Positions 17,880 to 27,275 are shown, counted from the stretch's first letter. The stretch: DNA of 64,000 bases from Clostridia bacterium (GCA_017430135.1 JAFRNM010000001.1:124001-188000); one strand, 5' to 3'. A program made the numbers and translations. The notes: generated by a model not told the origin, from the letters alone.

Positions 17880-20624
17880 ATGGGTTTATTTAAATCATAT
17901 AGTGAAAAAGAAGTAAAAAGAGTAATGCCATTAGTTAACAAAATTAACGGCCTAGAAGAAGAAATTTCAAAATTATCTGACCACGAGTTAAGAGGAAAAA
18001 CAGATTATTTTAAAGCACAATTAGCCGAAGGTAAAACATTAGATGATATCTTACCAGAAGCATTTGCAGTAGTAAGAGAAGCATCTAAAAGAGCATTAGG
18101 AATGAGACATTTCGATGTTCAATTAATAGGTGGAATTATATTACATCAAGGTAGAATCGCCGAAATGAAAACAGGTGAAGGTAAAACATTAGTAGCAACA
18201 CTTCCAGTATACCTAAATGCCTTAGAAGGAAAAGGCGTACATGTAATTACAGTTAACGATTACCTAGCTAAGAGAGATAGCGAGTGGATGGGTAAAATAT
18301 ATAAATTCTTAGGTTTATCAGTAGGACTAGTTATTGCAGGTATGGAACCATATCAAAAACAAAAAGCTTATGCAGCAGATATAACTTATGGAACAAACAA
18401 CGAATTTGGTTTCGATTACCTAAGAGATAACATGGTAATATACAAAAATCAATTAGTTCAAAGAGGCCTACACTATGCAATAGTAGACGAAATTGATAGT
18501 ATTTTAATAGACGAAGCAAGAACACCACTTATAATTTCTGGTAGAGCAAATGAAAGCTCAGACCTATACAAAAAAGCAGATAGCTTTGTAAGAAAACTTC
18601 AACCAAAAGTTATAGTAGAAGAAGATGTAAAAGACTATGACCAAGCAGAAGATAACGAAAAATATGATTATATAGTAGACTTAAAAGCAAAATCAGCATC
18701 ACTTACACAAAAAGGTATAAAGAAAGCAGAAGAAGAATTTAGATTAGAAAACTTCAATGACTTAGAAAACTCAACATTAGTACACCATGTAAACCAAGCT
18801 TTAAGAGCTTATGGAATAATGAAAAAAGATATAGACTATATCGTAAAAGATGGCGAAGTTCTTATAGTAGATGAATTTACAGGACGTATTATGTATGGAA
18901 GAAGATACAATAATGGTCTTCATCAAGCAATTGAAGCAAAAGAAAAAGTTAAAATTGCAGATGAATCTAAAACATTGGCAACAATCACATTCCAAAACTA
19001 CTTTAGAATGTATGATAAATTATCTGGAATGACAGGTACAGCTATGACAGAAGAAGAAGAATTCCAAGAAATTTATAACTTAGATGTTGTAGCAATCCCA
19101 ACAAACAAGCCAATGATAAGAAAAGACGAAAATGATGTAATTTATAAAACAGAAAATGCTAAATTTAGAGCAATAGTTGAAAGCATAAAAGAAAGTAACA
19201 AAAAAGGACAACCAGTTCTAGTTGGTACAGTTTCAATTGAAAAATCTGAAAAATTAAGTAAATTATTAAAACAAGAAGGAATAAAACACGAAGTTTTAAA
19301 TGCTAAATACCATGAACAAGAAGCTGCAATTGTTGCACAAGCTGGTAAATTTGGTGCTGTTACAATAGCAACAAACATGGCAGGACGTGGTACAGATATT
19401 ATGCTTGGTGGAAATAGCGAATTCTTAGCAAAAGAAGAAATGGCTAAAAATAGAGTTCCTGCAAACTTAATTGAAGAAGCAGATACTTACTATGAAACAG
19501 ATGACCAAGATATTTTAAGAGCAAGAGAACAATTTAAAAAATTAGTTGAAAAATATGATGAAAAAATAAAAGAAGAAAAAGAAAAAGTAATTGCTGTTGG
19601 TGGTCTAAAAATAATAGGAACAGAAAGACATGAATCAAGAAGAATTGATAACCAATTAAGAGGACGTTCTGGACGTCAAGGAGATGTAGGTGAATCTAAA
19701 TTCTATATTGCATTAGAAGACGACATGATGAAAATTTATGGTGGACCTAAAATAGCTCAAATATTTGACTTCATGAAAGTTGATGAAAATATGCCTATCG
19801 ATTCTAAAATGATTACTAAACAATTAGAATCAGCTCAAAAGAAAGTTGAAGGTAGAAACTTTGCTATTCGTAAAAATGTATTAAAATATGATGATGTTAT
19901 GAATGTTCAAAGAGAAATAATCTATCGTGAAAGAAGACAAGTTCTTGATGGAGAAAACATTAGTGATAGCATTCAAAACATGTTTACAGAAGTTGCAGAT
20001 AGCACAGTAAATACATTTGTTGAAAATGATGGAACAGTTAGTGTTGAATCATTAGATACAGAAATAAAAAATATTTTTGGAATCGATATGTTAGACACAA
20101 TAAAAGCAAATGTTGAAGAACCAGAAAAGATTTCAGAAGAATTACAAGAAAAAGCTTTAGCTAAATACAAAGAAAAAGAAGAAGAAATCGGAAGCGACGA
20201 TTTAAGAGAATTAGAAAGAGTAGTTCTTCTAAAAGTTGTTGACGAAAAATGGATGGATCACATCGACAACATGGATGAATTAAAAAACGGAATTGGTCTT
20301 CGTGCTTATGGTCAACAAGACCCAGTAGTTAAATATAGAACCGAAGGTGGAGATATGTTTGACGAAATGAATGCAGACATTAAAGTTGATGTAACAAAAA
20401 TCTTAATGAATGTAAGAAAACAAGGTACATTAAAAAGACATGAAACTGCAAGAATAACAAAAGAAGCTCAAGCAGCTCTATTTAGCACAGATAATGGACA
20501 AAAAATAGCAAACCCAGATGTAGATAGAACAGTAAGAAATGAAGAACCAAAAATCGGAAGAAACGATCCATGTCCATGTGGAAGTGGTAAGAAGTATAAA
20601 AACTGTCATGGAAGAAATGCTTAA
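17880..20624 (+). CDS. secA: Preprotein translocase ATPase SecA
   Basis: Motor of the Sec pathway. The 914 aa include Walker [10 protein letters not shown], the DEAD-type box [23 protein letters not shown] and the second-domain motif [11 protein letters not shown]. The C-terminus has the zinc-binding SEC-C motif [14 protein letters not shown], used to contact SecB or ribosomes. The AGAGGAAG ribosome binding site precedes the ATG. Downstream in many Firmicutes is prfB; here prfB is at 40636 and an accessory island follows secA instead. Confidence 0.97.
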   Translation: MGLFKSYSEKEVKRVMPLVNKINGLEEEISKLSDHELRGKTDYFKAQLAEGKTLDDILPEAFAVVREASKRALGMRHFDVQLIGGIILHQGRIAEMKTGEGKTLVATLPVYLNALEGKGVHVITVNDYLAKRDSEWMGKIYKFLGLSVGLVIAGMEPYQKQKAYAADITYGTNNEFGFDYLRDNMVIYKNQLVQRGLHYAIVDEIDSILIDEARTPLIISGRANESSDLYKKADSFVRKLQPKVIVEEDVKDYDQAEDNEKYDYIVDLKAKSASLTQKGIKKAEEEFRLENFNDLENSTLVHHVNQALRAYGIMKKDIDYIVKDGEVLIVDEFTGRIMYGRRYNNGLHQAIEAKEKVKIADESKTLATITFQNYFRMYDKLSGMTGTAMTEEEEFQEIYNLDVVAIPTNKPMIRKDENDVIYKTENAKFRAIVESIKESNKKGQPVLVGTVSIEKSEKLSKLLKQEGIKHEVLNAKYHEQEAAIVAQAGKFGAVTIATNMAGRGTDIMLGGNSEFLAKEEMAKNRVPANLIEEADTYYETDDQDILRAREQFKKLVEKYDEKIKEEKEKVIAVGGLKIIGTERHESRRIDNQLRGRSGRQGDVGESKFYIALEDDMMKIYGGPKIAQIFDFMKVDENMPIDSKMITKQLESAQKKVEGRNFAIRKNVLKYDDVMNVQREIIYRERRQVLDGENISDSIQNMFTEVADSTVNTFVENDGTVSVESLDTEIKNIFGIDMLDTIKANVEEPEKISEELQEKALAKYKEKEEEIGSDDLRELERVVLLKVVDEKWMDHIDNMDELKNGIGLRAYGQQDPVVKYRTEGGDMFDEMNADIKVDVTKILMNVRKQGTLKRHETARITKEAQAALFSTDNGQKIANPDVDRTVRNEEPKIGRNDPCPCGSGKKYKNCHGRNA

Positions 20625-20678
20625 AATACAGTAAAATAGCACTTTTGAAAAATAGTGAAATTATCAAAAAACAAAAAA

Positions 20679-20717
20679 TGTGGACAAAATTGTTCACATG
20701 ACCACAATTTGTCCACG
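20679..20717. repeat. GTGGACA/TGTCCAC palindrome, left flank of nuclease-protease cassette
   Basis: The sequence reads as an imperfect inverted repeat, GTGGACAAAATTGT then CCACAATTTGTCCAC, with an 8-bp centre. The last 16 bp (20702-20717, CCACAATTTGTCCACG) are identical to 23790-23805, after the protease gene. It could be an operator, a mobile-element end or a recombination site. Confidence 0.6.
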
Positions 20718-20748
20718 TAAATATATAATTGATAAACATGAATAACAA

Positions 20749-20790
20749 GATTATCCTTTATCATTAAGGGATAATCTTTTATTTTAAATG
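20749..20790 (+). terminator. Terminator between secA and the zinc-ribbon gene
   Basis: The hairpin AGATTATCCTTTAT / AAGGGATAATCTTTTATTTT is followed by a T-rich run. Confidence 0.75.
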
Positions 20791-20849
20791 AATTTGTTAT
20801 ATAATGTAACAAAATAATAATAATTCAAATTTTTTAAGGAAGTGATATA

Positions 20850-22946
20850 TTGAGTAACTTATTAAAAGATAATAAAGAACTAATGAAAGAATATTATTTT
20901 GAAAAAAACAAAGATGTTGACCTTGATAATTTGAAACCGTTTTCTAGTAAAAAAATTTGGTGGAAATGTAAAAATGGTCATGAATGGAAAGCGGTAGTTA
21001 GTAGTAGAAGTAAAGGCCATGGGTGTCCTTATTGTAATAATCTTAAAGCCTTAGCAGGTTATAATGATTTAGCGACAGTAAATCCAAAATTGGCAAAAGA
21101 ATGGAATTATGAAAAGAATGGTGATTTGAAACCATCAGATGTACTACCAGGGTCTCAAAAAATGGTATGGTGGAAATGTCCAAAAGGTCATGAGTGGGAG
21201 AAGCAGGTAAAAGATAGAAATAGTGGTTTAAATTGCCCATATTGTTCTAATCAAAGAGTATTAAAAGGTTATAATGATTTGGCAACTACTAATCCAGAAT
21301 TATTATCAGAATGGGACTATAATAAAAATACAATTTTACCCAATGAAATAACTGCTGGTGCTGAAAAAATGATTTGGTGGATTTGTAGTAAAGGTCATTC
21401 ATATCAGTCGCTTGTATATAATCGTAAAAAAGGTGTTGGCTGCCCGTATTGTGATGGTAAAAAAGTATTAGTTGGCTATAATGACTTGGCAACAACTAAT
21501 TCCAATTTGACAAAGGAATGGGATTATAAGAAAAATGGTAATTTAAAACCAACTGATATAACAGCAGGCAGCCATAAAAAAGTACATTGGAAATGTCAAT
21601 ATGGCCATGAGTGGATAATGTCTGCAAAAGAAAGAAATATGGGGCAAAATTGTCCATATTGTTCTAATAAGAGAGTGTTAGTGGGATATAATGATTTGTA
21701 CACATATTGTATCAATAATCATTTAGAAGATGTAATAACCGAATTTGATATTGATAAAAACAAATTTACAATGAAAGATGTAACTGCTGGTAGTAGTAGA
21801 GATACTTGGTGGAAATGTCCTAATGGTCATTCGTATAAATCAACTCCTTCATGTAGAGTTATGAGAGGTTCTGGGTGTGGAATTTGTAGTCATAATATTC
21901 TTGTTAAAGGTGTAAATGATTTAGCGACTACACACCCTGAAATAGCAAAAGAATGGGATTATGGAAAAAATAAAGAAAAGCCTGATGAAGTAATGGCTGG
22001 GAGCAATATTAAAAAATATTGGTTTATTTGTCCAAAAGGTCATAGTTATAAAACTACTGTATTAGGAAGGAAAAGAGGTACTGATTGTCCACAATGTAAT
22101 ATTGAAAAACATACTTCATTTCCTGAGAGAGCAATTTTTTATTATATGAAGCAGTATATAGATGAAGTAAGAGATAGTTATCATAATCCAATTATAGGTA
22201 GAAAAGAAATAGATATATATTTGCCCAAGTATAATTTAGGAATCGAATATGATGGTCAAGCTTGGCACAAGGACTATAATAGAGATTTAGAAAAAGATGA
22301 GATTTGCTTTAAAAATGGAATTGAATTGTTAAGAGTAAGAGAATATGGTTGCAATAAATATGAAAGTAATTCAATAAAAACTTATGTAACAGCATATGAT
22401 ATGGATGAGTTAAACAATGCAATTTTATTCATATTTGACTATTTGAATAAAAAGTTTAAATTAAAAATAAAACCAGATATAGATGTTGATAGAGATAGAG
22501 TAAAAATATTAGAACTAATGAATTTATCAGAAAAAAAGAATTCACTTGCTAACTATTGTCCAAATATTGAAGAGTATTGGGACTATGAAAAAAATGGAAT
22601 AATCAGGCCAGAGCAAATATCTCATGCTAGTGAAAAAAAGATATATTTAAAATGTTCACAAGGCCATACATGGATATCTAAAGCTGGAGATTTTGTGCTT
22701 AGACCTTATTGTCCATATTGCGATGGACGTAAAGTTTGGCCAGGATTTAATGATTTATTTACTACTAATCCAGAATTAAAAGAATTATGGTCACCAAATA
22801 ATACAATTGATCCTAAAACAATAAAAAAAGGAAGTAATAAAAAAGCTTTATGGATATGTCAAAATTGTGGTAAAGAATATGAAATGGCAGTAAATAGTAA
22901 AAAAGGAAAACTTTGCAAGGAGTGCTTGTACAAGAAAAAGAATTAA
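20850..22946 (+). CDS. Multi-zinc-ribbon protein with embedded VSR/PD-(D/E)XK-like nuclease
   Basis: A 698-aa protein with eight zinc ribbons and a nuclease-like domain. Six ribbons (CxxGHxW/Y ... CxxC, about 65 residues each, linked by GYNDLATTNPEL-type segments) fill residues 1-420. Residues about 423-501 resemble very-short-patch-repair/DUF559-type endonucleases: Glu in FPERAIFYY, Asp in KEIDIYLPKYN, Glu in GIEYDGQAWH, then LLRVREYG. Two more ribbons follow; the last (CQNCGKEY ... CKEC) is variant. The start is TTG with AAGGAAGTG upstream. The ribbons match the zinc-ribbon repeats annotated as DUF4379-like. It likely binds and cuts DNA. It is co-transcribed with the protease gene 18 bp downstream. 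A defence role is inferred. Confidence 0.72.
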   Translation: MSNLLKDNKELMKEYYFEKNKDVDLDNLKPFSSKKIWWKCKNGHEWKAVVSSRSKGHGCPYCNNLKALAGYNDLATVNPKLAKEWNYEKNGDLKPSDVLPGSQKMVWWKCPKGHEWEKQVKDRNSGLNCPYCSNQRVLKGYNDLATTNPELLSEWDYNKNTILPNEITAGAEKMIWWICSKGHSYQSLVYNRKKGVGCPYCDGKKVLVGYNDLATTNSNLTKEWDYKKNGNLKPTDITAGSHKKVHWKCQYGHEWIMSAKERNMGQNCPYCSNKRVLVGYNDLYTYCINNHLEDVITEFDIDKNKFTMKDVTAGSSRDTWWKCPNGHSYKSTPSCRVMRGSGCGICSHNILVKGVNDLATTHPEIAKEWDYGKNKEKPDEVMAGSNIKKYWFICPKGHSYKTTVLGRKRGTDCPQCNIEKHTSFPERAIFYYMKQYIDEVRDSYHNPIIGRKEIDIYLPKYNLGIEYDGQAWHKDYNRDLEKDEICFKNGIELLRVREYGCNKYESNSIKTYVTAYDMDELNNAILFIFDYLNKKFKLKIKPDIDVDRDRVKILELMNLSEKKNSLANYCPNIEEYWDYEKNGIIRPEQISHASEKKIYLKCSQGHTWISKAGDFVLRPYCPYCDGRKVWPGFNDLFTTNPELKELWSPNNTIDPKTIKKGSNKKALWICQNCGKEYEMAVNSKKGKLCKECLYKKKN

Positions 22947-22964
22947 TAAAAAGAGGTGAATACT

Positions 22965-23723
22965 ATGAACATAAATATTCATTCATTAAAATCGATATAT
23001 ATATCAATACTTTTTAATGATATTGAATTAGCGACAGCAACAGGATTTCTTGTAAAAAAAGATGATAATATGTATCTAATAACAAATAGACATGTAGTAA
23101 CAGGAAGAAATAATCAAACAAATAAATGCTTAGATGAAATAAATGCATCTATTCCAAATAAATTAGATATTTGGTTCCCACATAAAACACCGGAAGAGTA
23201 TAAGTGGTCTAAAATAAGTTATGAATTATATGATGAAAATGATAATCCTTTATGGATCGAGCATCCAATTTATAGAAATAAAGTAGATGTTATAGCGTTA
23301 AAATTAGGTGTTTTTGAACAAAATCTATTCTGTTATTCTATTAATAGCTCTTATGAACCAATTGTTACAGATAATGTGTTTATCATAGGTTATCCATATG
23401 GATATAATATAAGGCCCAAAGAAGGAAGATATGCGATATGGTCAACGGGAACTATAGCTAGTGATCCTGACCTAGATGTAGAAATAAACGGGGAACAACT
23501 ACCAGCTTTTTTGATAGATGCAAAAACGCGAAAAGGTCAATCAGGTTCACCAGTTATATATCATAGCAGTACAGGGATTGATCGATATAATGGTGGAATT
23601 GCTATGTGGGGAGGACCAATAACACACGAATTAGGGATTTATAGTGGTAGAATAAATTCAGATAGTGATTTAGGATATGTATGGAAATGGAAATTAATAA
23701 GTGAAATTCTTAGTAATAATTAA
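22965..23723 (+). CDS. Trypsin-like serine protease, partner of the zinc-ribbon nuclease
   Basis: A 252-aa chymotrypsin-fold protease. The triad is readable: His43 in ITNRHVVTG, Asp108 in KVDVIALKL and Ser193 in KGQSGSPV. There is no signal peptide or membrane helix, so it is probably cytoplasmic, unlike DegP-type housekeeping proteases, and it has no PDZ domain. ATG at 22965 is chosen over GTG at 22956 because AAGAGGTG then has proper spacing. It sits 18 bp after the zinc-ribbon nuclease, so the two are co-expressed. Protease-nuclease pairing suggests regulated activation or a conflict system; the target is unknown. Confidence 0.75.
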   Translation: MNINIHSLKSIYISILFNDIELATATGFLVKKDDNMYLITNRHVVTGRNNQTNKCLDEINASIPNKLDIWFPHKTPEEYKWSKISYELYDENDNPLWIEHPIYRNKVDVIALKLGVFEQNLFCYSINSSYEPIVTDNVFIIGYPYGYNIRPKEGRYAIWSTGTIASDPDLDVEINGEQLPAFLIDAKTRKGQSGSPVIYHSSTGIDRYNGGIAMWGGPITHELGIYSGRINSDSDLGYVWKWKLISEILSNN

Positions 23724-23777
23724 TTTGTACATTTGAATTTATGATTATTTTTATATATAATATCTATAGTGAACGGA

Positions 23778-23805
23778 TGTGGACAATGTCCACAATTTGT
23801 CCACG
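23778..23805. repeat. GTGGACA/TGTCCAC repeat, right flank of nuclease-protease cassette
   Basis: It reads GTGGACAATGTCCAC followed by AATTTGTCCACG: a palindrome plus an extra half-site. The final 16 bp are identical to the left flank copy at 20702-20717, in the same orientation. The two copies bracket exactly the two-gene operon. Confidence 0.6.
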
Positions 23806-23915
23806 GAGAATAAATATTTATAATATGAATTAGTACAAATAATACAGATAATATGGATGTTACCTAGTCCTGAAAGTATTGAAATACTAGTAATATTATA
23901 AATACAAATAATACA

Positions 23916-23987
23916 ATAAATACTTGGGTTTTGACTTCATGTGGGTCAGGTAAGAAATACAAAAACTGCTGTGGAAGAAACAAATAA
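23916..23987 (+). pseudogene. Remnant of a SEC-C motif
   Basis: In frame, [17 protein letters not shown] ends at TAA 985-987 of this kilobase. It matches the end of SecA ([14 protein letters not shown]) in protein, but differs at many third positions, so it is either an old copy of the secA tail or the tail of another lost SEC-C protein. There is no start codon, and a stop lies in frame about 30 codons upstream. Confidence 0.6.
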
Positions 23988-24010
23988 TAGTTATGATTTT
24001 AAAATATATA

Positions 24011-24043
24011 GAGTCTATACTGCGATATGTATAGACTCTTTTT
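24011..24043 (+). terminator. Terminator after the SEC-C remnant
   Basis: The hairpin GAGTCTATA / TATAGACTC is followed by five Ts. A strong intact terminator after a remnant suggests a real gene once ended here. Confidence 0.8.
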
Positions 24044-24077
24044 ATGATTTATAATAAAGCATTTATTTGAACTTGCA

Positions 24078-24185
24078 ATGGTAACTGTTGTCGCTATTGC
24101 CTTATTTGTGGCACTTGTTGTTACAGTAAGGAAATTAGACAACGAAAAATTAAGTAGAATACTATTGCATATTTCTTTTAGTTAG
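24078..24185 (+). CDS. Possible small membrane peptide (35 aa)
   Basis: A short frame encodes a hydrophobic N-terminal helix (VTVVAIALFVALVVTV) and a charged tail (RKLDNEKLS). This layout resembles small type I toxins and other bitopic peptides, but no ribosome binding site is visible, so it may be a remnant or chance. The rest of 23806-24367 shows only AT-rich sequence and short inverted repeats (GCAAAATGTTTGC near 24225). Confidence 0.25.
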   Translation: MVTVVAIALFVALVVTVRKLDNEKLSRILLHISFS

Positions 24186-24367
24186 TATATACTTAACTTA
24201 CAATAACGAATGTAAACATTGTTCGCAAAATGTTTGCAAGAACTCATGATAACTTTATGTAGCAAGAGATTGCTCGATGCAAACAATTTACAAATAGCAA
24301 TAAATAATCCTATATACCTTTTAAATTTTGATGAAGTAAATGAAGTGAGAAAAAGGGATAAAAATAT

Positions 24368-24922
24368 ATGGAAAAGATGAAAATAATGGATGAAAAATTA
24401 TACAAAACTGGATTTATAGTAGCTGAAATGAAGAAATGTGAAAACTGGATTTATAATGCTTGGCCATTAAAAGACTTAATAAATGATAGAGAAGCAATAT
24501 CAATTACACAGGAGGCAGAAGATAAATGGTTTACCAAGTATGATATGCTTGAAATCATACCAGACTTAGAATATATAAAAAAATACAAAGAATGTTGTGA
24601 TAATTTAAAAATAGATACTAAAATACTACTTATTGAATCACCATATGAATATATAAATGTTAATAAAGAAATAGAAATAAACGAAGTGTTAGGGTATGAT
24701 TGTTTAGGAACAATAAACTATTCATATTTATATACAGATTTTAAATATTATGAAAATGAACTAAAAAGTAAAAATGTAAAATTAAATAAAGTTGGACTAT
24801 TCAATAAATATGAAGATGTATTAAATTTTATAGAACTAAGAAGAAAAGATATTAATTCAGGACTAAATATAGAAAATTATTGGAAAGAAATACCGATAAA
24901 AATAAGTATTGTAAATAGCTAA
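24368..24922 (+). CDS. Hypothetical acidic protein (immunity-like)
   Basis: Not recognised. It has 184 aa, soluble, rich in Lys, Glu, Asn and Tyr, with two Cys near the middle (YKECCDN). It has no signal peptide. An AAAGGGAT sequence precedes the ATG at a long spacing. It is the first of four small co-directional genes of this style. Small acidic soluble proteins in a run without known function are typical of polymorphic-toxin immunity arrays; that is inferred from context only. Confidence 0.6.
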   Translation: MEKMKIMDEKLYKTGFIVAEMKKCENWIYNAWPLKDLINDREAISITQEAEDKWFTKYDMLEIIPDLEYIKKYKECCDNLKIDTKILLIESPYEYINVNKEIEINEVLGYDCLGTINYSYLYTDFKYYENELKSKNVKLNKVGLFNKYEDVLNFIELRRKDINSGLNIENYWKEIPIKISIVNS

Positions 24923-24969
24923 AATAGAGAGTATAATAAAAAAATATAGAAAAAGGATGATTTAAAGAT

Positions 24970-25434
24970 ATGGAAGAAATAATTGATAAAATTTTAAGTA
25001 ATGAGGAAAATAAAAATATTGATTTTGTAGTGCATATAAAAAATGAGGAAGAGTTAAAAGCGATAATAACAGTTTTAGAAAAGTATGAGTTTAGAATACA
25101 GTTAAAACTATTTGATGAAAGTTTAAGAGAATGGATGTATAGAACAGCTAAAGAAGATAAATTCAATACTTGTTTTAGAATAAGAAACAGTGAAGACGAT
25201 AAATGTGTTGCATGGAACCCTTCAATTGAACATTGGCGTTATTATTGTAATGATATAATTGAATTAAAAAATGGGGAAGTTATTTTTAAGGAAAAAGAAT
25301 ATACAATAGAAGAAGCTGATATAGAAGCAGAAAATATTATTGCCAATATTAATGATGGTGACACAAATTTAATTAAGAAATATAAAGATAAAAACAAAGA
25401 GCAAATAATAGAACAATTGGTAAAAGGATTATAA
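24970..25434 (+). CDS. Hypothetical protein (immunity-like)
   Basis: Not recognised. It has 154 aa, soluble and charged. The middle has an aromatic patch (AWNPSIEHWRYYCNDIIELKNG) suggestive of a small alpha/beta domain, and the end is a lysine-rich helix. Its ATG lies 47 bp after the previous gene with AAGGATG upstream, so it is likely in the same transcript. No toxin gene is adjacent. Confidence 0.6.
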   Translation: MEEIIDKILSNEENKNIDFVVHIKNEEELKAIITVLEKYEFRIQLKLFDESLREWMYRTAKEDKFNTCFRIRNSEDDKCVAWNPSIEHWRYYCNDIIELKNGEVIFKEKEYTIEEADIEAENIIANINDGDTNLIKKYKDKNKEQIIEQLVKGL

Positions 25435-25492
25435 AAAAGAGTAAAAGAAAAGAGTTAATAATAATGAATAGAACATAATAGGAGGAATGAAT

Positions 25493-26023
25493 ATGTTTGA
25501 TAAATTTTTAAAATATGTTAATTATGAGAATGGTGTAAAATGTAATTCTATTGATGAATTTCTTGAAAATACATCAGGAAAATCTTTTTTTAATGGTTTG
25601 TACTCTATATTTAAAAGAGAAGATATAGAAAAATGGAATAATATAGTAGGGGAGTATTTTCCAAATTATAAAGGTAGTTTTTCTGTGTTTGCATATGATT
25701 GGATAGGAAAAATATATGCTATAGACAATGATTCAAAGATGATAAAAATGTTTGATCCTGAAGAACATGAATGCTATGTTACTGATATGGATATTGTTCA
25801 ATTTCATGAAGAAATTGTAGATGATACAGATGGCATGTTAGCATCAAATTATTTTAATAAATGGTTTGAAATTAATAATCATGAATTAATAAAGTATGGG
25901 GAATGTGTTGGATTTAAAGTTCCTTTATCATTAGGTGGTAAAGATGAAATTGATAATTTAGAAAAAATAGATATGGAAGTCTATTGGACAATAACATTAG
26001 ATATTAATAGTGAAGTAAGATAA
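25493..26023 (+). CDS. DUF1851/GAD-like (Tdi1-type immunity) protein
   Basis: A 176-aa soluble protein whose pattern resembles the DUF1851/T6SS Tdi1 immunity family: an N-terminal helical FDKFLKYVNYENG, then FSVFAYDWIGKIYAID, then EPEEHE-like DPEEHECYVTD, then a KWFEINNHELIKYGECVGFKVPL tail leading to a final strand (MEVYWTITLDI). The second ATG (25493) is chosen because AGGAGG is then about 7 bp away; the first ATG at 25487 would touch it. In other species this family neutralises ADP-ribosylating-type toxins. No cognate toxin is visible here, so it may be an orphan. Confidence 0.6.
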   Translation: MFDKFLKYVNYENGVKCNSIDEFLENTSGKSFFNGLYSIFKREDIEKWNNIVGEYFPNYKGSFSVFAYDWIGKIYAIDNDSKMIKMFDPEEHECYVTDMDIVQFHEEIVDDTDGMLASNYFNKWFEINNHELIKYGECVGFKVPLSLGGKDEIDNLEKIDMEVYWTITLDINSEVR

Positions 26024-26042
26024 GTATGGAGAGTAAAAAAAT

Positions 26043-26444
26043 ATGAAAACAAATTTTGATAGCATTCCAGAAGGAGCTACAGACGAAGAAATAAACATGT
26101 ATTTAAAAGCATTTTTGAATGAAAAAGATGATATGATTAAAGAAAAAGGGATTATTTATACTTTTGAACAACTAGAAAAAATTGCCGAAAATGAAAATGA
26201 TACGCTTTATTATGGTTATGAAGAAAAATATATTAATGAAATTAAAAATTTTATAGAAAATAATTTAGATTATAATAATTATGAACTTATAGATATTATA
26301 CTAACAATTGTAATTAATATGAACTTAGATTCAATATGGAATATGATTATTGCAGAAAATAATTTAACTAATCAAGATGTAATAGAATTAATAGAAGATG
26401 TAAAAAAAGAAAATTCGGAATATAATTATTTTCCAAAATATTAA
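26043..26444 (+). CDS. Hypothetical acidic protein
   Basis: Not recognised. It has 133 aa and is very acidic (many Glu, Asp, Asn), with a predicted helical content throughout and no membrane segment. It begins 19 bp after the DUF1851-like gene, with a GGAGAG ribosome binding site in the gap, so the two are probably co-transcribed. It may be another immunity-type gene of the island. Confidence 0.55.
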   Translation: MKTNFDSIPEGATDEEINMYLKAFLNEKDDMIKEKGIIYTFEQLEKIAENENDTLYYGYEEKYINEIKNFIENNLDYNNYELIDIILTIVINMNLDSIWNMIIAENNLTNQDVIELIEDVKKENSEYNYFPKY

Positions 26445-26478
26445 CCATATAATTATTTAACATGTATAATATTTTTAA

Positions 26479-26694
26479 TATATTATATTATCAATATTTG
26501 TATTATTAATATTAGGATTAGTTTTATTTTTGGAGGTATTTGAAGAGGAACGTGATTCGGATTACAACAAGGAATTTAACGAATTCATAAGGAAGCATCA
26601 TTTTACAAAAGATCCAAAGAAAATATATGAGTATATAATAAAAGGAGTCACGATGAAACCGTTCTTTCAGGTTACTGCTACAGATAAAAAATGA
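26479..26694 (+). pseudogene. Remnant membrane-anchored reading frame
   Basis: An open frame of about 71 codons without a clear start (between stops at 26476 and 26692) encodes one membrane helix (SIFVLLILGLVLFLEVF) then a charged tail (EEERDSDYNKEFNEF). It uses GC-richer codons than its surroundings. It could start at the TTG near 26533, but the ribosome binding site is poor. It is likely the 3' piece of a lost gene. Confidence 0.35.
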
Positions 26695-26730
26695 GTTGCC
26701 CAAATGGAACAATACCAATAGATATCAAAC

Positions 26731-26765
26731 AAAAAGTGGAAACATTTTTATGTTTCCACTTTTTT
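26731..26765. terminator. Bidirectional terminator
   Basis: The hairpin AAAAAGTGGAAACAT / ATGTTTCCACTTTTTT lies between the plus-strand remnant and the minus-strand gene ending at 26781. Confidence 0.85.
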
Positions 26766-26780
26766 ACAACTTTAATTATT

Positions 26781-27275
26781 TTATTTTGCAGAATATTTTT
26801 CAATGAATTTAGAAAAATTATCATTATGATATGGTAATCTAGGTTCATTTACATCTGAACATAACACATATTTTTTCTTATCACTTGTTGTTATGAAAAT
26901 ACTCTTCTTTTTATTGTTTAATAAAGCAAATTTTTTCACTTTAATTTCTTTAATATCTTCATTTTTATAGAAAATAAATTTATCTTTTTGTAATTCCATT
27001 TTTTCTAATTTTAATGTAAATGGTGCTCCAGATTGTTTTAACATAAACATTCCAATTCCATTTTCTGTCTTATTAATTAGTAATCCATCATATGGATGCT
27101 CTGCACCATTTATATAACCACCAGCAAAGGCACCTATAGCTCCACCAAGCACAACAGATGGTCCTGCTGCTTTTGCAGTATCTTTATATGCGAAAAAAAT
27201 CAAATTTTCATCTCCGATACAATTTACTGATTTAAATAATTCTAAACATTTTTCTATTGTGTTAAATTCTTCCAT
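26781..27275 (-). CDS. Hypothetical protein with glycine-rich hydrophobic segment
   Basis: Not recognised. In its 164 aa, a glycine-zipper-like hydrophobic stretch at about residues 35-55 (GGAIGAFAGG) is followed by a beta-rich region resembling a PH/GRAM-like fold (LKLEKMELQKDKFIFYKN, then IFITTSDKKKYVL). A good AGGAGG site precedes its ATG. It is the only minus-strand gene in this island. Confidence 0.6.
   Translation of the reverse strand: MEEFNTIEKCLELFKSVNCIGDENLIFFAYKDTAKAAGPSVVLGGAIGAFAGGYINGAEHPYDGLLINKTENGIGMFMLKQSGAPFTLKLEKMELQKDKFIFYKNEDIKEIKVKKFALLNNKKKSIFITTSDKKKYVLCSDVNEPRLPYHNDNFSKFIEKYSAK

Noticed and set aside
20850..22946. A homing endonuclease or transposase
   Set aside because: The nuclease-like part resembles VSR/DUF559 folds rather than HNH, LAGLIDADG or DDE enzymes, and the gene does not interrupt another gene.
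22965..23723. HtrA/DegP housekeeping protease
   Set aside because: It has no signal peptide, membrane helix or PDZ domain, and is paired with an accessory gene.
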